Source of the DNA: Chitinophaga sp. 180180018-3
GTDB taxonomy: Bacteria > Bacteroidota > Bacteroidia > Chitinophagales > Chitinophagaceae
NCBI RefSeq assembly: GCF_037893185.1
Contig: NZ_CP140772.1
Location: 4,030,001-4,094,000 of the forward strand
Length of the DNA: 64,000 nt
Reading direction: 5' to 3'
In this document: one piece after another, positions 45,750 to 54,997 of the stretch
Numbering within the stretch: the stretch's first letter is position 1
Layout of the letters: each line of letters opens with the position of its first letter
Program-made: the position numbers and the translations under genes
Notes under the pieces: generated by a model
Told to the model about the DNA's origin: nothing
Databases searched by the model: none
The model's input: only the letters and a program-made list of their open reading frames with translations

Positions 45750-46940
45750 ATGAAATCAATCCTCAAGCCCTGGTTCCTGTTGCCTTTCCTTGCAATATTG
45801 ATAAGTTTGAGTAGCAACGCGCAGGTAGACGCAACTTTTAAAGTAAATGGCGATAGCGCTAAATTTTACCCGGTTGTTTTTACTGACTCTGCATTTGATC
45901 ACCACGTAGCTTCCGAACTGGAAGTTGGCCGTGCATGGGTTCATACAGACGGTCCCTGGCATGGATCCCTTATTGCGAAGTTCCGCTATCATACTACCAA
46001 CTGGGGTAACGGTAGTAATTTTATCGACGCAGATATCCGCCAATATACCTATACGCAAGTATATAAATACGACAAATTCGTGGCCGGCTGGCGGGACGCC
46101 ACACCCGGAAACGGCGACAGGCGGATCATCATCTGGTTACGCGGTGGTGGCATCACCTATTTTTACAAGAGCCGCTTTAACGATAAGGTTTTCGTATTCG
46201 ATGACACGCCCGGTGGTCTATTGCCATACAATGAAAAAAACGGTGATGGCGTCATCGCTCACACCTATAAAACAGACATCGACTCGTATGTTAATACATA
46301 CGGCATGTCTTATAACAACAATACCAATTTCAACGGTTCTACCAACTATTTTGCCGGCAGAGTGGGCGTTGGGACACCCGTTAACGCCAGGTTTCCTGCC
46401 CAACTTGAGATCAATAACGCTCCCGCCTGGACTCCTGCCGGCTGGGGCAAAGCTATCAGACTCGCTAAGGCGCAATCAATCGCCTTCGATGCAGGCTCCA
46501 GGAAATTCGGCATAGGTGCCAGCTCCGACTCTATACTATACTTATTTTCTACAGATTCCGATACATCAAATACCGATATCAGATATGACCTGGTGCTGAC
46601 CAAAGGAGGCAATTTCGGTATCGGCACTGTTAAACCTGGCTCCTACAAACTCGCCGTAGAAGGCCTTCTGGGCGCCCGCAAAATACGGGTAACCCAGCAA
46701 AGCACCTGGGCCGATTTTGTTTTCCATCCCAACTATCAGCTTCCTGCACTGGCTGAAGTAGAGAATTATATCCGGCAAAATGGTCATCTTCCGGAAATCC
46801 CTTCTGCAGCTGAAGTAAAAGAAAATGGCGTAGACGTAGGAGAAATGAACAAGCTGCTACTTCAGAAAGTAGAGGAGCTAACACTCTACCTTATCCGGCA
46901 ACAAAAAGAAATTAACGAATTGAAAAGCCGGCTGAAATAA
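45750..46940 (+). CDS. Secreted protein with C-terminal coiled-coil trimming-type domain
   Basis: 396 residues. Signal peptide FLLPFLAILISLSSNAQ. Beta-rich body without a named domain (VNGDSAKFYPVVFTDSAFDH, RRIIIWLRGGGITYFYKSRF). From residue 300 (GNFGIGTVKPGSYKLAVEG, ARKIRVTQQSTWADFVFHPN, NGHLPEIPSAAEVKENGVDV, GEMNKLLLQKVEELTLYLIR) is the C-terminal module found in many Bacteroidota tail-fibre-like and surface proteins, ending in a coiled coil that trimerises. The role is unknown. Confidence 0.75.
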   Translation: MKSILKPWFLLPFLAILISLSSNAQVDATFKVNGDSAKFYPVVFTDSAFDHHVASELEVGRAWVHTDGPWHGSLIAKFRYHTTNWGNGSNFIDADIRQYTYTQVYKYDKFVAGWRDATPGNGDRRIIIWLRGGGITYFYKSRFNDKVFVFDDTPGGLLPYNEKNGDGVIAHTYKTDIDSYVNTYGMSYNNNTNFNGSTNYFAGRVGVGTPVNARFPAQLEINNAPAWTPAGWGKAIRLAKAQSIAFDAGSRKFGIGASSDSILYLFSTDSDTSNTDIRYDLVLTKGGNFGIGTVKPGSYKLAVEGLLGARKIRVTQQSTWADFVFHPNYQLPALAEVENYIRQNGHLPEIPSAAEVKENGVDVGEMNKLLLQKVEELTLYLIRQQKEINELKSRLK

Positions 46941-46972
46941 CAACACTTTTCAATTTTTGGTACCTTGCAGAT

Positions 46973-47650
46973 ATGAAAACAGTGCAAGAACTGATTAATA
47001 CAACTGAACCCGGATGGGATCTGGTACGTGAGTGGATCAATGCCGGAACGAATCATATAGAGATCCTGCCGAAAGACCAGTCCCGCGCGGAACAGGCTTT
47101 GTATCAGACACAGGTAACCACCCGCTCTCCGATGGGCGCCATCATTTATGAAACCGGTGGCCTGTTGGTAGATCACGGCTGGATACGCGTACTGGGCTCC
47201 GGCCATGCAAAACTGGATCGCAGTCTCCCTGGCTGGAATGATGGTAAATCGTATACCCATTCGGGTGAGACACCCACTTTTCTCCTGATTGCAGACGATG
47301 TGCTGGGCGGGTTCTATGCCCTCAACAACGGCGGACTTGCACAGAATGAAGGCATCGCGAGCGTATTCTATTTCGCACCAGATACATTGGAATGGGAAAA
47401 CATGGAGATCAGCTACAGCGATTTTATCACTTTTTGTTGTTCCGGCGACATTGCCGGCTTCTATGGTGATTTCCGCTGGGATGGCTGGCAGGAAGATGTG
47501 GCACGCATAAGCGGTAACCAGGGTATGAGCTTTGTACCTTTTCTGTTTACCAAAGAAGGAAGCGATATAGAAAAAGTAAGTAAAAAACCTGTTCCTATAG
47601 AAGAGCTCTGGAGTTTACAGATGGAGCTGAAAAAACAATTCGGTCACTAG
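46973..47650 (+). CDS. DUF2625 protein
   Basis: 225 residues, cytosolic. ELINTTEPGWDLVREWINAG, NHIEILPKDQSRAEQALYQT, PMGAIIYETGGLLVDHGWIR, VLGSGHAKLDRSLPGWN, LLIADDVLGGFYALNNGGL and FYFAPDTLEWENMEISYSDF cover the whole DUF2625 family. Relatives are widespread in proteobacteria and Bacteroidota, often near stress or barrier genes, function unknown. 32 bp after the previous gene. Confidence 0.85.
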   Translation: MKTVQELINTTEPGWDLVREWINAGTNHIEILPKDQSRAEQALYQTQVTTRSPMGAIIYETGGLLVDHGWIRVLGSGHAKLDRSLPGWNDGKSYTHSGETPTFLLIADDVLGGFYALNNGGLAQNEGIASVFYFAPDTLEWENMEISYSDFITFCCSGDIAGFYGDFRWDGWQEDVARISGNQGMSFVPFLFTKEGSDIEKVSKKPVPIEELWSLQMELKKQFGH

Positions 47651-47655
47651 GCTAT

Positions 47656-47692
47656 ATCGCTATACTGCGGCTTCTGGCCGCAGTATAGCGAT
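47656..47692. terminator. Perfect 16-bp hairpin between convergent genes
   Basis: Arms 47656-47671 and 47677-47692 (ATCGCTATACTGCGGC and its reverse complement) around a 5-base loop. It lies between the DUF2625 gene and the end of the SGNH gene on the other strand, so it can serve both. Confidence 0.65.
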
Positions 47693-47717
47693 GATACAGT
47701 ACCTGATATTTTGATTC

Positions 47718-48869
47718 TCAATTCGTAATTCCTAAAAAATAAACAATCCTGGTTGCATCGTCTGTTGTGATCCTGAGCAGGTGTTTTCCCGGCGCCAGGC
47801 CATCTCTCAAAATCAAATACCAGGGCAGATAAAGGCTCTTGCTCCATTGTGTTCGCAGGTCTTTGATTTGCGCAGGCCCGTTGTCGATGCTATAGCTGAT
47901 CGTGCCTGCATCCGGTCCGGATACAATGGCAATGCCCACCGTAGGCCCTGTAAACGGCAGCTCCGTAGCGGCATGGGTGTTATCAGAAACGAGCATCGGT
48001 ATGTTTACAAATCCCTCACGGGTGGGCGTCTGATCCGTTGGCTTCCACGCTTCTTCCACATGGAATCCCTTGCCGGTAAGTGCCCGGTGCACATCTGTAT
48101 AAGCGCCTCGTTCATAGTTAAGTGCTTCCGCCGGGCGAGGTAGATTCACCGAAGTCAGACGCACGGGAACGGGCCTTTTGAATTCATCTTCCAATAATCT
48201 CTTAATGGCTTCAAAATAGAGCTGCTGGCCGAAGGGAGACGGGTGCAGGTCTTTAAAATCTTCTTTCCAGCTGAATTCGTGCGCATCTATGCGTGTCGTC
48301 ACTTCTTTCGCCAGATTGATAAACGGCAGGTGATATTTCCGGGCTATATCTTCATGTACCTGTACTTCCACCGGTACTTTCCCGGCGCGATAGTCGGCCA
48401 TTTTATCTTCATCTGCAAACGCCATCAGTACAATATTCATTTGCGGATTAGCTTTCAAAGCATGGCGAACAATACCTTCCATGGCTCTTCGTTGTGTAAG
48501 CTCGTTGGTACCATTCACCCGGTCGTTCACAGCTGCTTCCACAAACAGCAGATCTGTGCGGCCTTTATCCAATACATCCCTTTGCAGCCTGAAAGCATGT
48601 GGCAGGCTTCCCAGCGAAGGAATGCCGGCATTGATAAAATGGAAATTCACAGCAGGATAGGAAACAGTTAACCAATTGGTTACTTTGTCCCTCCAACCTG
48701 TCATGTTGGTAATAGAGCCGCCCAAAAATGTAACGGTTATTTTCCTGGCAGATTTAATCTGGTGGAGGGCATTATCCAGATGTCCATAACGTGAAATAAA
48801 CGGCTCCTGCCCGCTCGCACTAACGGTAACGAGTATACTTAGCAGCAGCCAGGTAAACTTTCTGATCAT
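47718..48869 (-). CDS. Secreted SGNH/GDSL-type hydrolase
   Basis: 383 residues from ATG 48869 (an ATG at 48899 is in frame). Signal peptide FTWLLLSILVTVSASGQ. Block I reads VTFLGGSITNMTGWRD, so the usual GDS is GGS with the nucleophile Ser kept; INAGIPSLGS and VEAAVNDRVNGTNELTQ follow, and DLHPSPFGQQLYFEAI carries the catalytic Asp-His. A C-terminal beta domain ends YFLGITN. The last three codons and stop fall in an AATTACGAATT repeat. Probably a carbohydrate esterase; substrate unknown. Confidence 0.82.
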   Translation of the reverse strand: MIRKFTWLLLSILVTVSASGQEPFISRYGHLDNALHQIKSARKITVTFLGGSITNMTGWRDKVTNWLTVSYPAVNFHFINAGIPSLGSLPHAFRLQRDVLDKGRTDLLFVEAAVNDRVNGTNELTQRRAMEGIVRHALKANPQMNIVLMAFADEDKMADYRAGKVPVEVQVHEDIARKYHLPFINLAKEVTTRIDAHEFSWKEDFKDLHPSPFGQQLYFEAIKRLLEDEFKRPVPVRLTSVNLPRPAEALNYERGAYTDVHRALTGKGFHVEEAWKPTDQTPTREGFVNIPMLVSDNTHAATELPFTGPTVGIAIVSGPDAGTISYSIDNGPAQIKDLRTQWSKSLYLPWYLILRDGLAPGKHLLRITTDDATRIVYFLGITN

Positions 48870-48974
48870 ATTGTTCCTGGTTAGGTACCGGTTGTTCATC
48901 TTTTCAAATTTACACCGGTGCAGGCAAGCAGGCTATTGGTAAATTAACTGAAAGCGACATTATTTTGACATGAT

Positions 48975-50033
48975 TCATTTCTGCCGTGCGAGGGCTCTGA
49001 TGGTAAGACTGGTGGGCATGGTGGCCAGGTAACCCTGATTCATGATAAAAGTAAACAATATGCCGGTTGTGTGTTTACTCCGATTGATCCAGGGATGGCT
49101 TCCGAACAGGCCAGGGCAGCTGTTTTCTATCAGCACATCACCGGAGGCGGTTACATCCCGCCAGTTTCCGATGGCATAGAAATTATTTGTTTTCAATAGT
49201 TGCAGCGGGTAAGGTGTGTAAGCAACTGTAGCTGCCGCTGTTTGCCCCTGCTCCATCGCCGCTACAGCAGCGGCACTGAGCACCCGGTTACCATTATTCG
49301 CTACACCGTTGTTCATCAGCATGTCGAGGAATGAGATATAATCATCGGGGGTACTGCGGGCGCCACCGGCGATCTGGGGGTTGGTAGTCAGCCCATAATC
49401 AGTAGCCTTCATGCCACAGGGCGTAAATATTTTTTCGGCGGCCAGCGTTTTCCAGTCCTTCCCCGATGCTACTTCACAGATCCGCCCTGCTATCTGCATG
49501 CTAACACCGCCATAGTAGAATGCCTTCCCGGGAGGATTGATCAGCGCAACATTCTTTGCAATCAGATCTGTTGCCTGCGACAGGCTAAGCAGCACATTGG
49601 ACTCATAGCCCTGGCTGGAATTACCTGGGAAGCCGGAAGTATGGGAGAAGAGTTGTGCAATAGTGATTCCACCTTTACCATAAGCGGTGAAAATGGGCAG
49701 ATAACGGCCGACCGTATCCGACAAACTCAGTTTTCCTTCATCCACAAGGCTCATCAGCACTGCCGCGGAAAGCCACTTTGAGCAGGAAGCCACCAGCTGG
49801 CGAGTAGCTCCGTTATATCCGCCGAAGCCGCGCGAATACACCGTTTTACCATCTACATGTATCACCACGTAACATTGTCCGCCAAAGGCAGGCACCGAGT
49901 CCATCAATATCTGGTCAATATCACCATACCCCTGAGCTACAATCGTCTGAGATTCAGTTTTGCTGCAGGCAGCAATCAGCAGCAATAAGGCAGTAATGCC
50001 GGGCAGGAGCCGGCTATGCAGGATGTTTTTCAT
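48975..50033 (-). CDS. Beta-lactamase-fold serine hydrolase lipoprotein
   Basis: 352 residues from ATG 50033. Lipoprotein signal with Cys23 (LLLIAACSKTE). SxxK motif in VASCSKWLSAAVLMSLVDEG, then KLSLSDTVGRYLPIFTAYGK, ITIAQLFSHTSGFPGN and YYGGVSMQIAGRICEVASG in the place of the YxN tyrosine. A class-C beta-lactamase/D-peptidase-like esterase, not clearly a resistance enzyme. Divergent from the HAD gene, 90 bp away. Confidence 0.87.
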   Translation of the reverse strand: MKNILHSRLLPGITALLLLIAACSKTESQTIVAQGYGDIDQILMDSVPAFGGQCYVVIHVDGKTVYSRGFGGYNGATRQLVASCSKWLSAAVLMSLVDEGKLSLSDTVGRYLPIFTAYGKGGITIAQLFSHTSGFPGNSSQGYESNVLLSLSQATDLIAKNVALINPPGKAFYYGGVSMQIAGRICEVASGKDWKTLAAEKIFTPCGMKATDYGLTTNPQIAGGARSTPDDYISFLDMLMNNGVANNGNRVLSAAAVAAMEQGQTAAATVAYTPYPLQLLKTNNFYAIGNWRDVTASGDVLIENSCPGLFGSHPWINRSKHTTGILFTFIMNQGYLATMPTSLTIRALARQK

Positions 50034-50123
50034 GTAACAGTGTATGCAGGTGTAAGCTAATAAATAAAACGACGTCAATTTGGATTATATTGCAGCTCCA
50101 ACCACAGCGTTAAAGCTTTTTCT

Positions 50124-50768
50124 ATGCACTATCGTAATGTTCTGTTTGACCTTGATGGTACGTTAACCGACCCTGCTATGGGAATTACCCGGGCTGTACA
50201 ATATGCGCTGGCGAAAACCGGTATCAACGAACCGGACCTCAGCAAACTACTGCCCTTCATTGGGCCGCCGCTGCAACATTCATTCATGGAAATATATCAT
50301 TACCCGGAAGACCGCGCCTGGGAAGCGGTGAATGCCTACAGGGAGTATTTCGGGACCACCGGTATCTATGAAAACGAACGTTACCCGGGCATTCCGGAAT
50401 TATTACAATCACTGCAACAGCAGGGCCGGCAACTGTTTGTAGCCACTTCCAAGCCCCAGGTGTTTGCCGATATCGTTGTGAAGCATTTCGACCTGGAAAG
50501 CTGGTTTACCGCAATATATGGCAGCGAGCTGGATGGAACACGCAGCGATAAGGGAGAACTGATTAGTTACGTGATGGCCACAGAAAACCTGCTGCCGGAA
50601 GATACCGTGATGATAGGCGATCGTAAACATGATATCATCGGTGCACAAAAAAATGGCATCGCAGCGATAGGCGTAGGCTACGGTTACGGGAGTACGAAAG
50701 AGCTGCAGGAAGCAGGAGCCGGCCGTATATTCAATACAGTAGCCGATTTACAGGCTGGCTTTGCCTGA
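50124..50768 (+). CDS. HAD family hydrolase (PGP-like phosphatase)
   Basis: 214 residues. The four HAD motifs are present: NVLFDLDGTLTDPAMGITRA, VATSKPQVFADIVVKHF (Thr/Ser), the Lys in SDKGELISYV, and VMIGDRKHDIIGAQKNG. The cap of residues 15-80 is helical, as in phosphoglycolate phosphatase. Cytosolic phosphatase of uncertain substrate. Its 3' end overlaps the convergent glycosyltransferase gene by 21 bp. Confidence 0.9.
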   Translation: MHYRNVLFDLDGTLTDPAMGITRAVQYALAKTGINEPDLSKLLPFIGPPLQHSFMEIYHYPEDRAWEAVNAYREYFGTTGIYENERYPGIPELLQSLQQQGRQLFVATSKPQVFADIVVKHFDLESWFTAIYGSELDGTRSDKGELISYVMATENLLPEDTVMIGDRKHDIIGAQKNGIAAIGVGYGYGSTKELQEAGAGRIFNTVADLQAGFA

Positions 50769-51866
50769 TCTCTCAGGAAGTATAAAATGCGGCGCCATGA
50801 TACTATCCAGTTCGTTCATATAGCGCGTTATCCCGAATTGCGTTTTTACCTGCTCATGCAGGGCCTGCGGCGTTATTTGCCTGTTGAAATCATCGAGCAG
50901 GTTCCCGAAGTAATGCAGGATGGCAGGATCAGCAGCGCTGATATCGGGCAACAGGTAAACACCGGGAAAACCTTGTGCCAGCAACTCCCTGATGGCGCCT
51001 ACATTGGTGCCTGTAACAGGTATCCCTACTGATAATGCCTCCAGCGTCACCAGCTCAAAACCTTCGAACAAAGAAGGCAGGATGAGCAGATCCGCTTCCG
51101 CATAAGCGGAAGCAGCAATGTTATCTACGTTCAGTCCTGTTTTTATGGTTGTTTTGGAGAACGCCGCAAAGCGGGCTGTTTCCGGCGCTTCATTACAGGC
51201 AATCAGCAATCGCCATCCGGCTGCTGCTTCAATAGTAGCGGCCAGTTGTTCCAGCACCGCCAGCCCTTTTTGAGGTATCAGCCGGCCTACAAAGAGAATT
51301 GTGCGATCGGAGCCGTGAGTTTTTTCGAAGGGATGGAACCGGGTAGTGTCTACGCAGTTGTAGTGTACTTTGATATTTTCGGCAGGCACCCCATAAACGG
51401 CGATGGCATCCTGTTTTACAGTGTTGGATACTGCGAGTACCGTTTTTGCCCTCAGGCAGGTTTGCTGCTGCAATAATGCTTCCCGGCTGAATCCCGGTAT
51501 CGTACGGCCGTATGCTACTTCCATCAGGTGATAACAACCGTGCAATACATTGAAATCGGCGGAATAGACAGGAGCCGTTTCTCCCTGGGTGATGACAATA
51601 TCTCCGCTACGTTTGTATAAACGGAGCCAGGCGTGAATGTAGCGCGCCATATATTTTGCCTTGCGCTTTCTGAAATGACGAAACCGGAACAGCTGGTTGA
51701 ACAACCGGCCAAACAGGGTATGCCGTATCAGATAATCTTCGTCCACCAGTTTTGTTTTGATATTCCTGCTATGGAAATATTCATCCATATAGTATACCAC
51801 CCTTTCCACGCCTCCTGCCTGAGATTTTCCATTCAGGGCAATAAGAATCGCTCTGCCGTTTTTCAT
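50748..51866 (-). CDS. Glycosyltransferase family 4
   Basis: 372 residues from ATG 51866; a TTG at 51893 lies inside the likely -7 box (TAGCTTTG, 51891-51898) and is rejected. GGVERVVYYMDEYFHSRNIK, VLHGCYHLMEVAYGRTIPGF, TVLAVSNTVKQDAIAVYGVP, ILFVGRLIPQKGLAVLEQLA and LPSLFEGFELVTLEALSVGI with the EX7E acceptor-site pattern define GT4. Uses a nucleotide sugar for cell-surface glycan synthesis. No other glycan genes are nearby. Confidence 0.88.
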   Translation of the reverse strand: MKNGRAILIALNGKSQAGGVERVVYYMDEYFHSRNIKTKLVDEDYLIRHTLFGRLFNQLFRFRHFRKRKAKYMARYIHAWLRLYKRSGDIVITQGETAPVYSADFNVLHGCYHLMEVAYGRTIPGFSREALLQQQTCLRAKTVLAVSNTVKQDAIAVYGVPAENIKVHYNCVDTTRFHPFEKTHGSDRTILFVGRLIPQKGLAVLEQLAATIEAAAGWRLLIACNEAPETARFAAFSKTTIKTGLNVDNIAASAYAEADLLILPSLFEGFELVTLEALSVGIPVTGTNVGAIRELLAQGFPGVYLLPDISAADPAILHYFGNLLDDFNRQITPQALHEQVKTQFGITRYMNELDSIMAPHFILPERSGKASL

Positions 51867-51890
51867 GTGTCCGTTTTTCAGAAAACGGTT

Positions 51891-51898
51891 CAAAGCTA
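51891..51898 (-). promoter_or_regulatory. -7 box TAGCTTTG for glycosyltransferase gene
   Basis: Exact TAnnTTTG on the minus strand, 25 bases upstream of the ATG at 51866; the -33 element is unclear. Confidence 0.45.
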
Positions 51899-51961
51899 AG
51901 GTATTTTATTTGTACGTTCTCAGCTGTAAAAGCTGTAACTTCAATAAGTGATTTTAATGCT

Positions 51962-52477
51962 ATGAGAGTATTATTTCTGCTAACACTGATCCTGGCCACG
52001 CAGATCGCCTGCCATAGTCAGAGTGAGAACAAACAACCAGCTATGAAGAATCCCTACTATTCCAGAACCGATAGGAAAAAACTGCATATTACCAATGCCG
52101 AATGGAAAAAGGTATTGCCGTCAGAATTATATGCCGTAGCCAGGGAGGCCGCCACAGAACGGCCGTTCACCGGGAAATACTGGGATGCCGACGTAAAGGG
52201 TACTTACTACTGTGCCGTATGCGGAAATCCGCTGTTCAGGTCTGATGCCAAATTTGCCAGCTCCTGCGGCTGGCCCAGCTTCTTTGAACCACTCAGGGCC
52301 AACAGCGTTATTTACCGGGAAGATAATTCGCTGGGGATGGAGAGAACAGAAGTGCTCTGTGAACGATGCGAATCGCACCTGGGGCATATTTTCGACGATG
52401 GCCCACCGCCCACGCATAAACGTTTTTGCATGAATTCGGTTTCAATGGATTTTGAACCGGATCCGGGCGCGCACTAA
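51962..52477 (+). CDS. msrB: Exported peptide-methionine (R)-S-oxide reductase
   Basis: 171 residues. Lipoprotein signal with Cys17 (ATQIAC). MsrB domain: WKKVLPSELYAVAREAATER, PFTGKYWDADVKGTYYCAVC, FASSCGWPSFFEPLRANSV, VLCERCESHLGHIFDDG and KRFCMNSVSMDFEPD. The two CxxC pairs bind structural zinc and Cys156 is catalytic. Repairs oxidised methionine in periplasmic or outer membrane proteins. Ends in a 4-bp overlap with the convergent AraC-type gene. Confidence 0.93.
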   Translation: MRVLFLLTLILATQIACHSQSENKQPAMKNPYYSRTDRKKLHITNAEWKKVLPSELYAVAREAATERPFTGKYWDADVKGTYYCAVCGNPLFRSDAKFASSCGWPSFFEPLRANSVIYREDNSLGMERTEVLCERCESHLGHIFDDGPPPTHKRFCMNSVSMDFEPDPGAH

Positions 52478-53598
52478 GAACGGGCCTCCGGTAAAGTTTT
52501 ACGGAATTCGGAAGGCGACATTCCCGTCAGCTGTTTGAATACCCGCTGGAAAGTAGCCGGAGAGCTGAAACCGCAATCATTGGCCAGCCCGGCAAAAGTC
52601 AGCTGGCCGGCGTCATCTTTTGCTAACCTTTCCTTGAATAACTCCACCCTGTAGCTGTTCACAAACTCATTGAAATTTTTATGCAGATGCTGGTTCAGCA
52701 CTGCTGAAATGGTTTTGGCCGGTAAACCTGTATGCGCTGCCAGCATATTCAGCGTAAGGGTGGTGTTCAGGTAAAGCCGGTCTTGTTCCATCGAACGTTT
52801 GAGAGATTCCAGCGCAGTATCCACTGTAGCCTCGGAGAGTTGCAGCTCCGCTTTTTTCTCCGCCGTTTGCAGTTGCCACGTAATGAGGTATCCCCTGATG
52901 CCCAGCCAGTAGATTAACACTGTAACGGGGATGTATACCGGGTACCAGTCCAGTTTACTGAGCATCCAGTTAGTATAACGGGGAATTACATAAGGCACCA
53001 GGTATATTACCCAAACAGCCGCAAAGATGGCGAAGGCCCCAATCAGCTGCTGGAGCCATTTGAGGCCGGGTGCATCCTTGTTCGTTTGTTTATACTTATT
53101 CAGATAGCGGAACGACAAGGTCACATACACCACCATAGATACCCAGCGTGGAATGTCTGTGTAAACATTATAATGATCTATGAAGATGCCCCAGGGCCGA
53201 GGGTCGTTCTTTACTACGCCCATCAGCACGCCTGTAACAAATATCAACGCAATGATTGTTTTTCCCAGATCAATAATCGCCGGAAAAAACTGCCAGCGCT
53301 CGCGCTTCCCCAGCTTAAATGAAGGATGAAGAAAGGATTGTATGTAGAAATATAATAACGGGCCTATCGGCATCGTAACGATCAGCGGGAGTATGGAAGC
53401 GAGGAAATTCAGCCATTTCGAATCCAGCCAGTTGATATATGATCCATAAAGACTGAAGCAGCACATCGACATGAGCAAAATAAGCCACGCAAGCAACCGG
53501 TTGGCGGTACGCAGGCGACGGGAGAAAAACAGCAATCCACTTACGATGAAGCCCTGTAATGCTCCTAACAATACAATAGTTTGCAGCAAACGTTCCAT
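52474..53598 (-). CDS. AraC-type regulator with membrane N-terminus
   Basis: 374 residues. Seven hydrophobic segments in the first 235 residues (LGALQGFIVSGLLFFSRRL, LNFLASILPLIVTMPIGPLL, FVTGVLMGVVKND, LIGAFAIFAAVWVIYLVPYV). The last 110 residues are the AraC double helix-turn-helix: LNMLAAHTGLPAKTISAVL, NFNEFVNSYRVELFKERLAK, FAGLANDCGFSSPATFQRVF and KQLTGMSPSEFRKTL. A membrane-bound transcription factor, a type common in Bacteroidota, which can sense an envelope signal. Promoter-like elements 53615-53645. Confidence 0.9.
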   Translation of the reverse strand: MERLLQTIVLLGALQGFIVSGLLFFSRRLRTANRLLAWLILLMSMCCFSLYGSYINWLDSKWLNFLASILPLIVTMPIGPLLYFYIQSFLHPSFKLGKRERWQFFPAIIDLGKTIIALIFVTGVLMGVVKNDPRPWGIFIDHYNVYTDIPRWVSMVVYVTLSFRYLNKYKQTNKDAPGLKWLQQLIGAFAIFAAVWVIYLVPYVIPRYTNWMLSKLDWYPVYIPVTVLIYWLGIRGYLITWQLQTAEKKAELQLSEATVDTALESLKRSMEQDRLYLNTTLTLNMLAAHTGLPAKTISAVLNQHLHKNFNEFVNSYRVELFKERLAKDDAGQLTFAGLANDCGFSSPATFQRVFKQLTGMSPSEFRKTLPEARS

Positions 53599-53614
53599 AA
53601 TGCTAATTCGCTGC

Positions 53615-53645
53615 CGAAGATATGGTTTCTTATTATTATCTTCAA
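53615..53645 (-). promoter_or_regulatory. Promoter of the AraC-type gene
   Basis: TTG at 53643-53645, 20 bases, TATCTTCG at 53615-53622 on the minus strand, one base off the -7 consensus. The transcription start would be about 10 bases before the ATG at 53598. Confidence 0.4.
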
Positions 53646-53672
53646 TTCAGATAACCCGCTATTTATTTGCTG

Positions 53673-54083
53673 ATGAAAAAGACAACAGATACCCCGGTTC
53701 TCACGGCATTGGGATGCAGTATTACGCTCATGTTGCTATCGTTTGTTCCCGGCCCGCCAACAATAGATTTTCACCTTTATGACACCATGTACGTAATTGA
53801 CACTCCTACCCTGTGCAGGTTTGCCGCTATCGTGTTGCTGCTGTTCACGTTGTTCTACTATGCGTTCAAAAGGCTGCTGCTGTATCCATATCTTTCTTTG
53901 CTACATATTTTGGCCATCTGGATAGTGCCATTGTATCTCTTTACAGACAACCACCGGCCTGGCCCGGTGCATACACTTGGTTCCAATGTGGATGCGGCGG
54001 TGATATATCTGTTTGCACAACTAATCCCTGTCTTGCATCTCCTGATAAGTATAACATCATACTTCGGGAAACGCAAGCCATAA
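53673..54083 (+). CDS. Small four-span membrane protein, COX1-tail-like motif
   Basis: 136 residues from ATG 53673. Four hydrophobic segments: LGCSITLMLLSFVPGPPTI, LCRFAAIVLLLFTLFYYAF, SLLHILAIWIVPLYLFTD and AAVIYLFAQLIPVLHLLISI. Near residue 35 FHLYDTMYVIDTPTLCRF resembles the HDTYYVVxHFHY region of cytochrome oxidase subunit I, a pattern seen in a small family of Bacteroidota membrane proteins; no oxidase function should be inferred. Convergent neighbours none; starts 74 bp from the AraC-type gene. Confidence 0.6.
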   Translation: MKKTTDTPVLTALGCSITLMLLSFVPGPPTIDFHLYDTMYVIDTPTLCRFAAIVLLLFTLFYYAFKRLLLYPYLSLLHILAIWIVPLYLFTDNHRPGPVHTLGSNVDAAVIYLFAQLIPVLHLLISITSYFGKRKP

Positions 54084-54147
54084 ATAACAAAATAAAAAAC
54101 AGATCTTTTTTCAGATATTAGTCGCCGGATCAAACCACATCGCAACT

Positions 54148-54981
54148 ATGTCGTCAAGAAGAAACTTCCTCCTGCAGGCAGCCCTGGGTACCGCAGCCAC
54201 CGCTATCGGGCCATTGGCTGCCTCTGCGAGCTATGCCCCTAAGGCCGCAGCCCCGGAACTGCCTGTTGGTGTGGCGGGGTATACCTTCGCCAAATTCAAC
54301 CTGGATCAGGCTATTACCATGATGAACCGGGTAAATATCAGGAATATCTCCGTAAAGGATATTCAGCTGCCCCTTAACAGCAGCCCGGAGAAAATACAGG
54401 AAGTATTGGGTAAGTTCAGCGCCGCCGGAATAAAAGTGTATGCGGTAGGCGTTATATACATGAAAACCCGGCAGGCGGTAGATGACGCATTCGAATATGC
54501 CAAACATGTAGGCGTGCCAATGATAGTAGGCGTGCCCACACCGGACCTGCTGGACTACGCTGAAGAAAAAGTAAAAACCTATAATATCCGCCTTGCGGTA
54601 CACAACCACGGACCGGAAGATGCGCTTTATCCCGGCCCGAAGAATGCCTGGGATCTTATCAAAAACCGCGATGCCCGCATTGGCCTCTGCCTGGATATAG
54701 GCCACGCCACCCGCGCAGGTGAAGAACCTTACAAAGCTGTACTGGCCTATAAAAACCGGATCTTTGATCTGCACCTGAAAGATGTAACCGTTGCCGCAAA
54801 AGACGGAAAAGCAACAGAGATTGGCCGGGGGGTGATCGACTTCAAAAAATTCGTGGAAGCCCTGAAAAAGATCAACTACCAGGGCGTATGTAGTATTGAA
54901 TACGAAAAAGATATGGGCGACCCACTGCCGGGGATAGCGGAATCGATGGGGTTCTTTAAAGGAGTGGTGGCTACCGTATAG
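54148..54981 (+). CDS. Tat-exported TIM-barrel sugar isomerase/epimerase-like
   Basis: 277 residues. Tat signal SRRNFLLQAALGTAATAIGP. Xylose-isomerase-like barrel: GVAGYTFAKFNLDQAITMM, RNISVKDIQLPLNSSPEKIQ, GIKVYAVGVIYMKTRQAVDD, LAVHNHGPEDALYPGPKNAW, IGLCLDIGHATRAGEEPYKA and FDLHLKDVTVAAKDGKATEI with metal-ligand Glu, Asp and His positions. Periplasmic sugar isomerase or epimerase of unknown substrate, like relatives that accompany exported Gfo/Idh/MocA enzymes. The IS4 element lies 45 bp downstream. Confidence 0.88.
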   Translation: MSSRRNFLLQAALGTAATAIGPLAASASYAPKAAAPELPVGVAGYTFAKFNLDQAITMMNRVNIRNISVKDIQLPLNSSPEKIQEVLGKFSAAGIKVYAVGVIYMKTRQAVDDAFEYAKHVGVPMIVGVPTPDLLDYAEEKVKTYNIRLAVHNHGPEDALYPGPKNAWDLIKNRDARIGLCLDIGHATRAGEEPYKAVLAYKNRIFDLHLKDVTVAAKDGKATEIGRGVIDFKKFVEALKKINYQGVCSIEYEKDMGDPLPGIAESMGFFKGVVATV

Positions 54982-54997
54982 TCTGCTTGCCTTTAAA

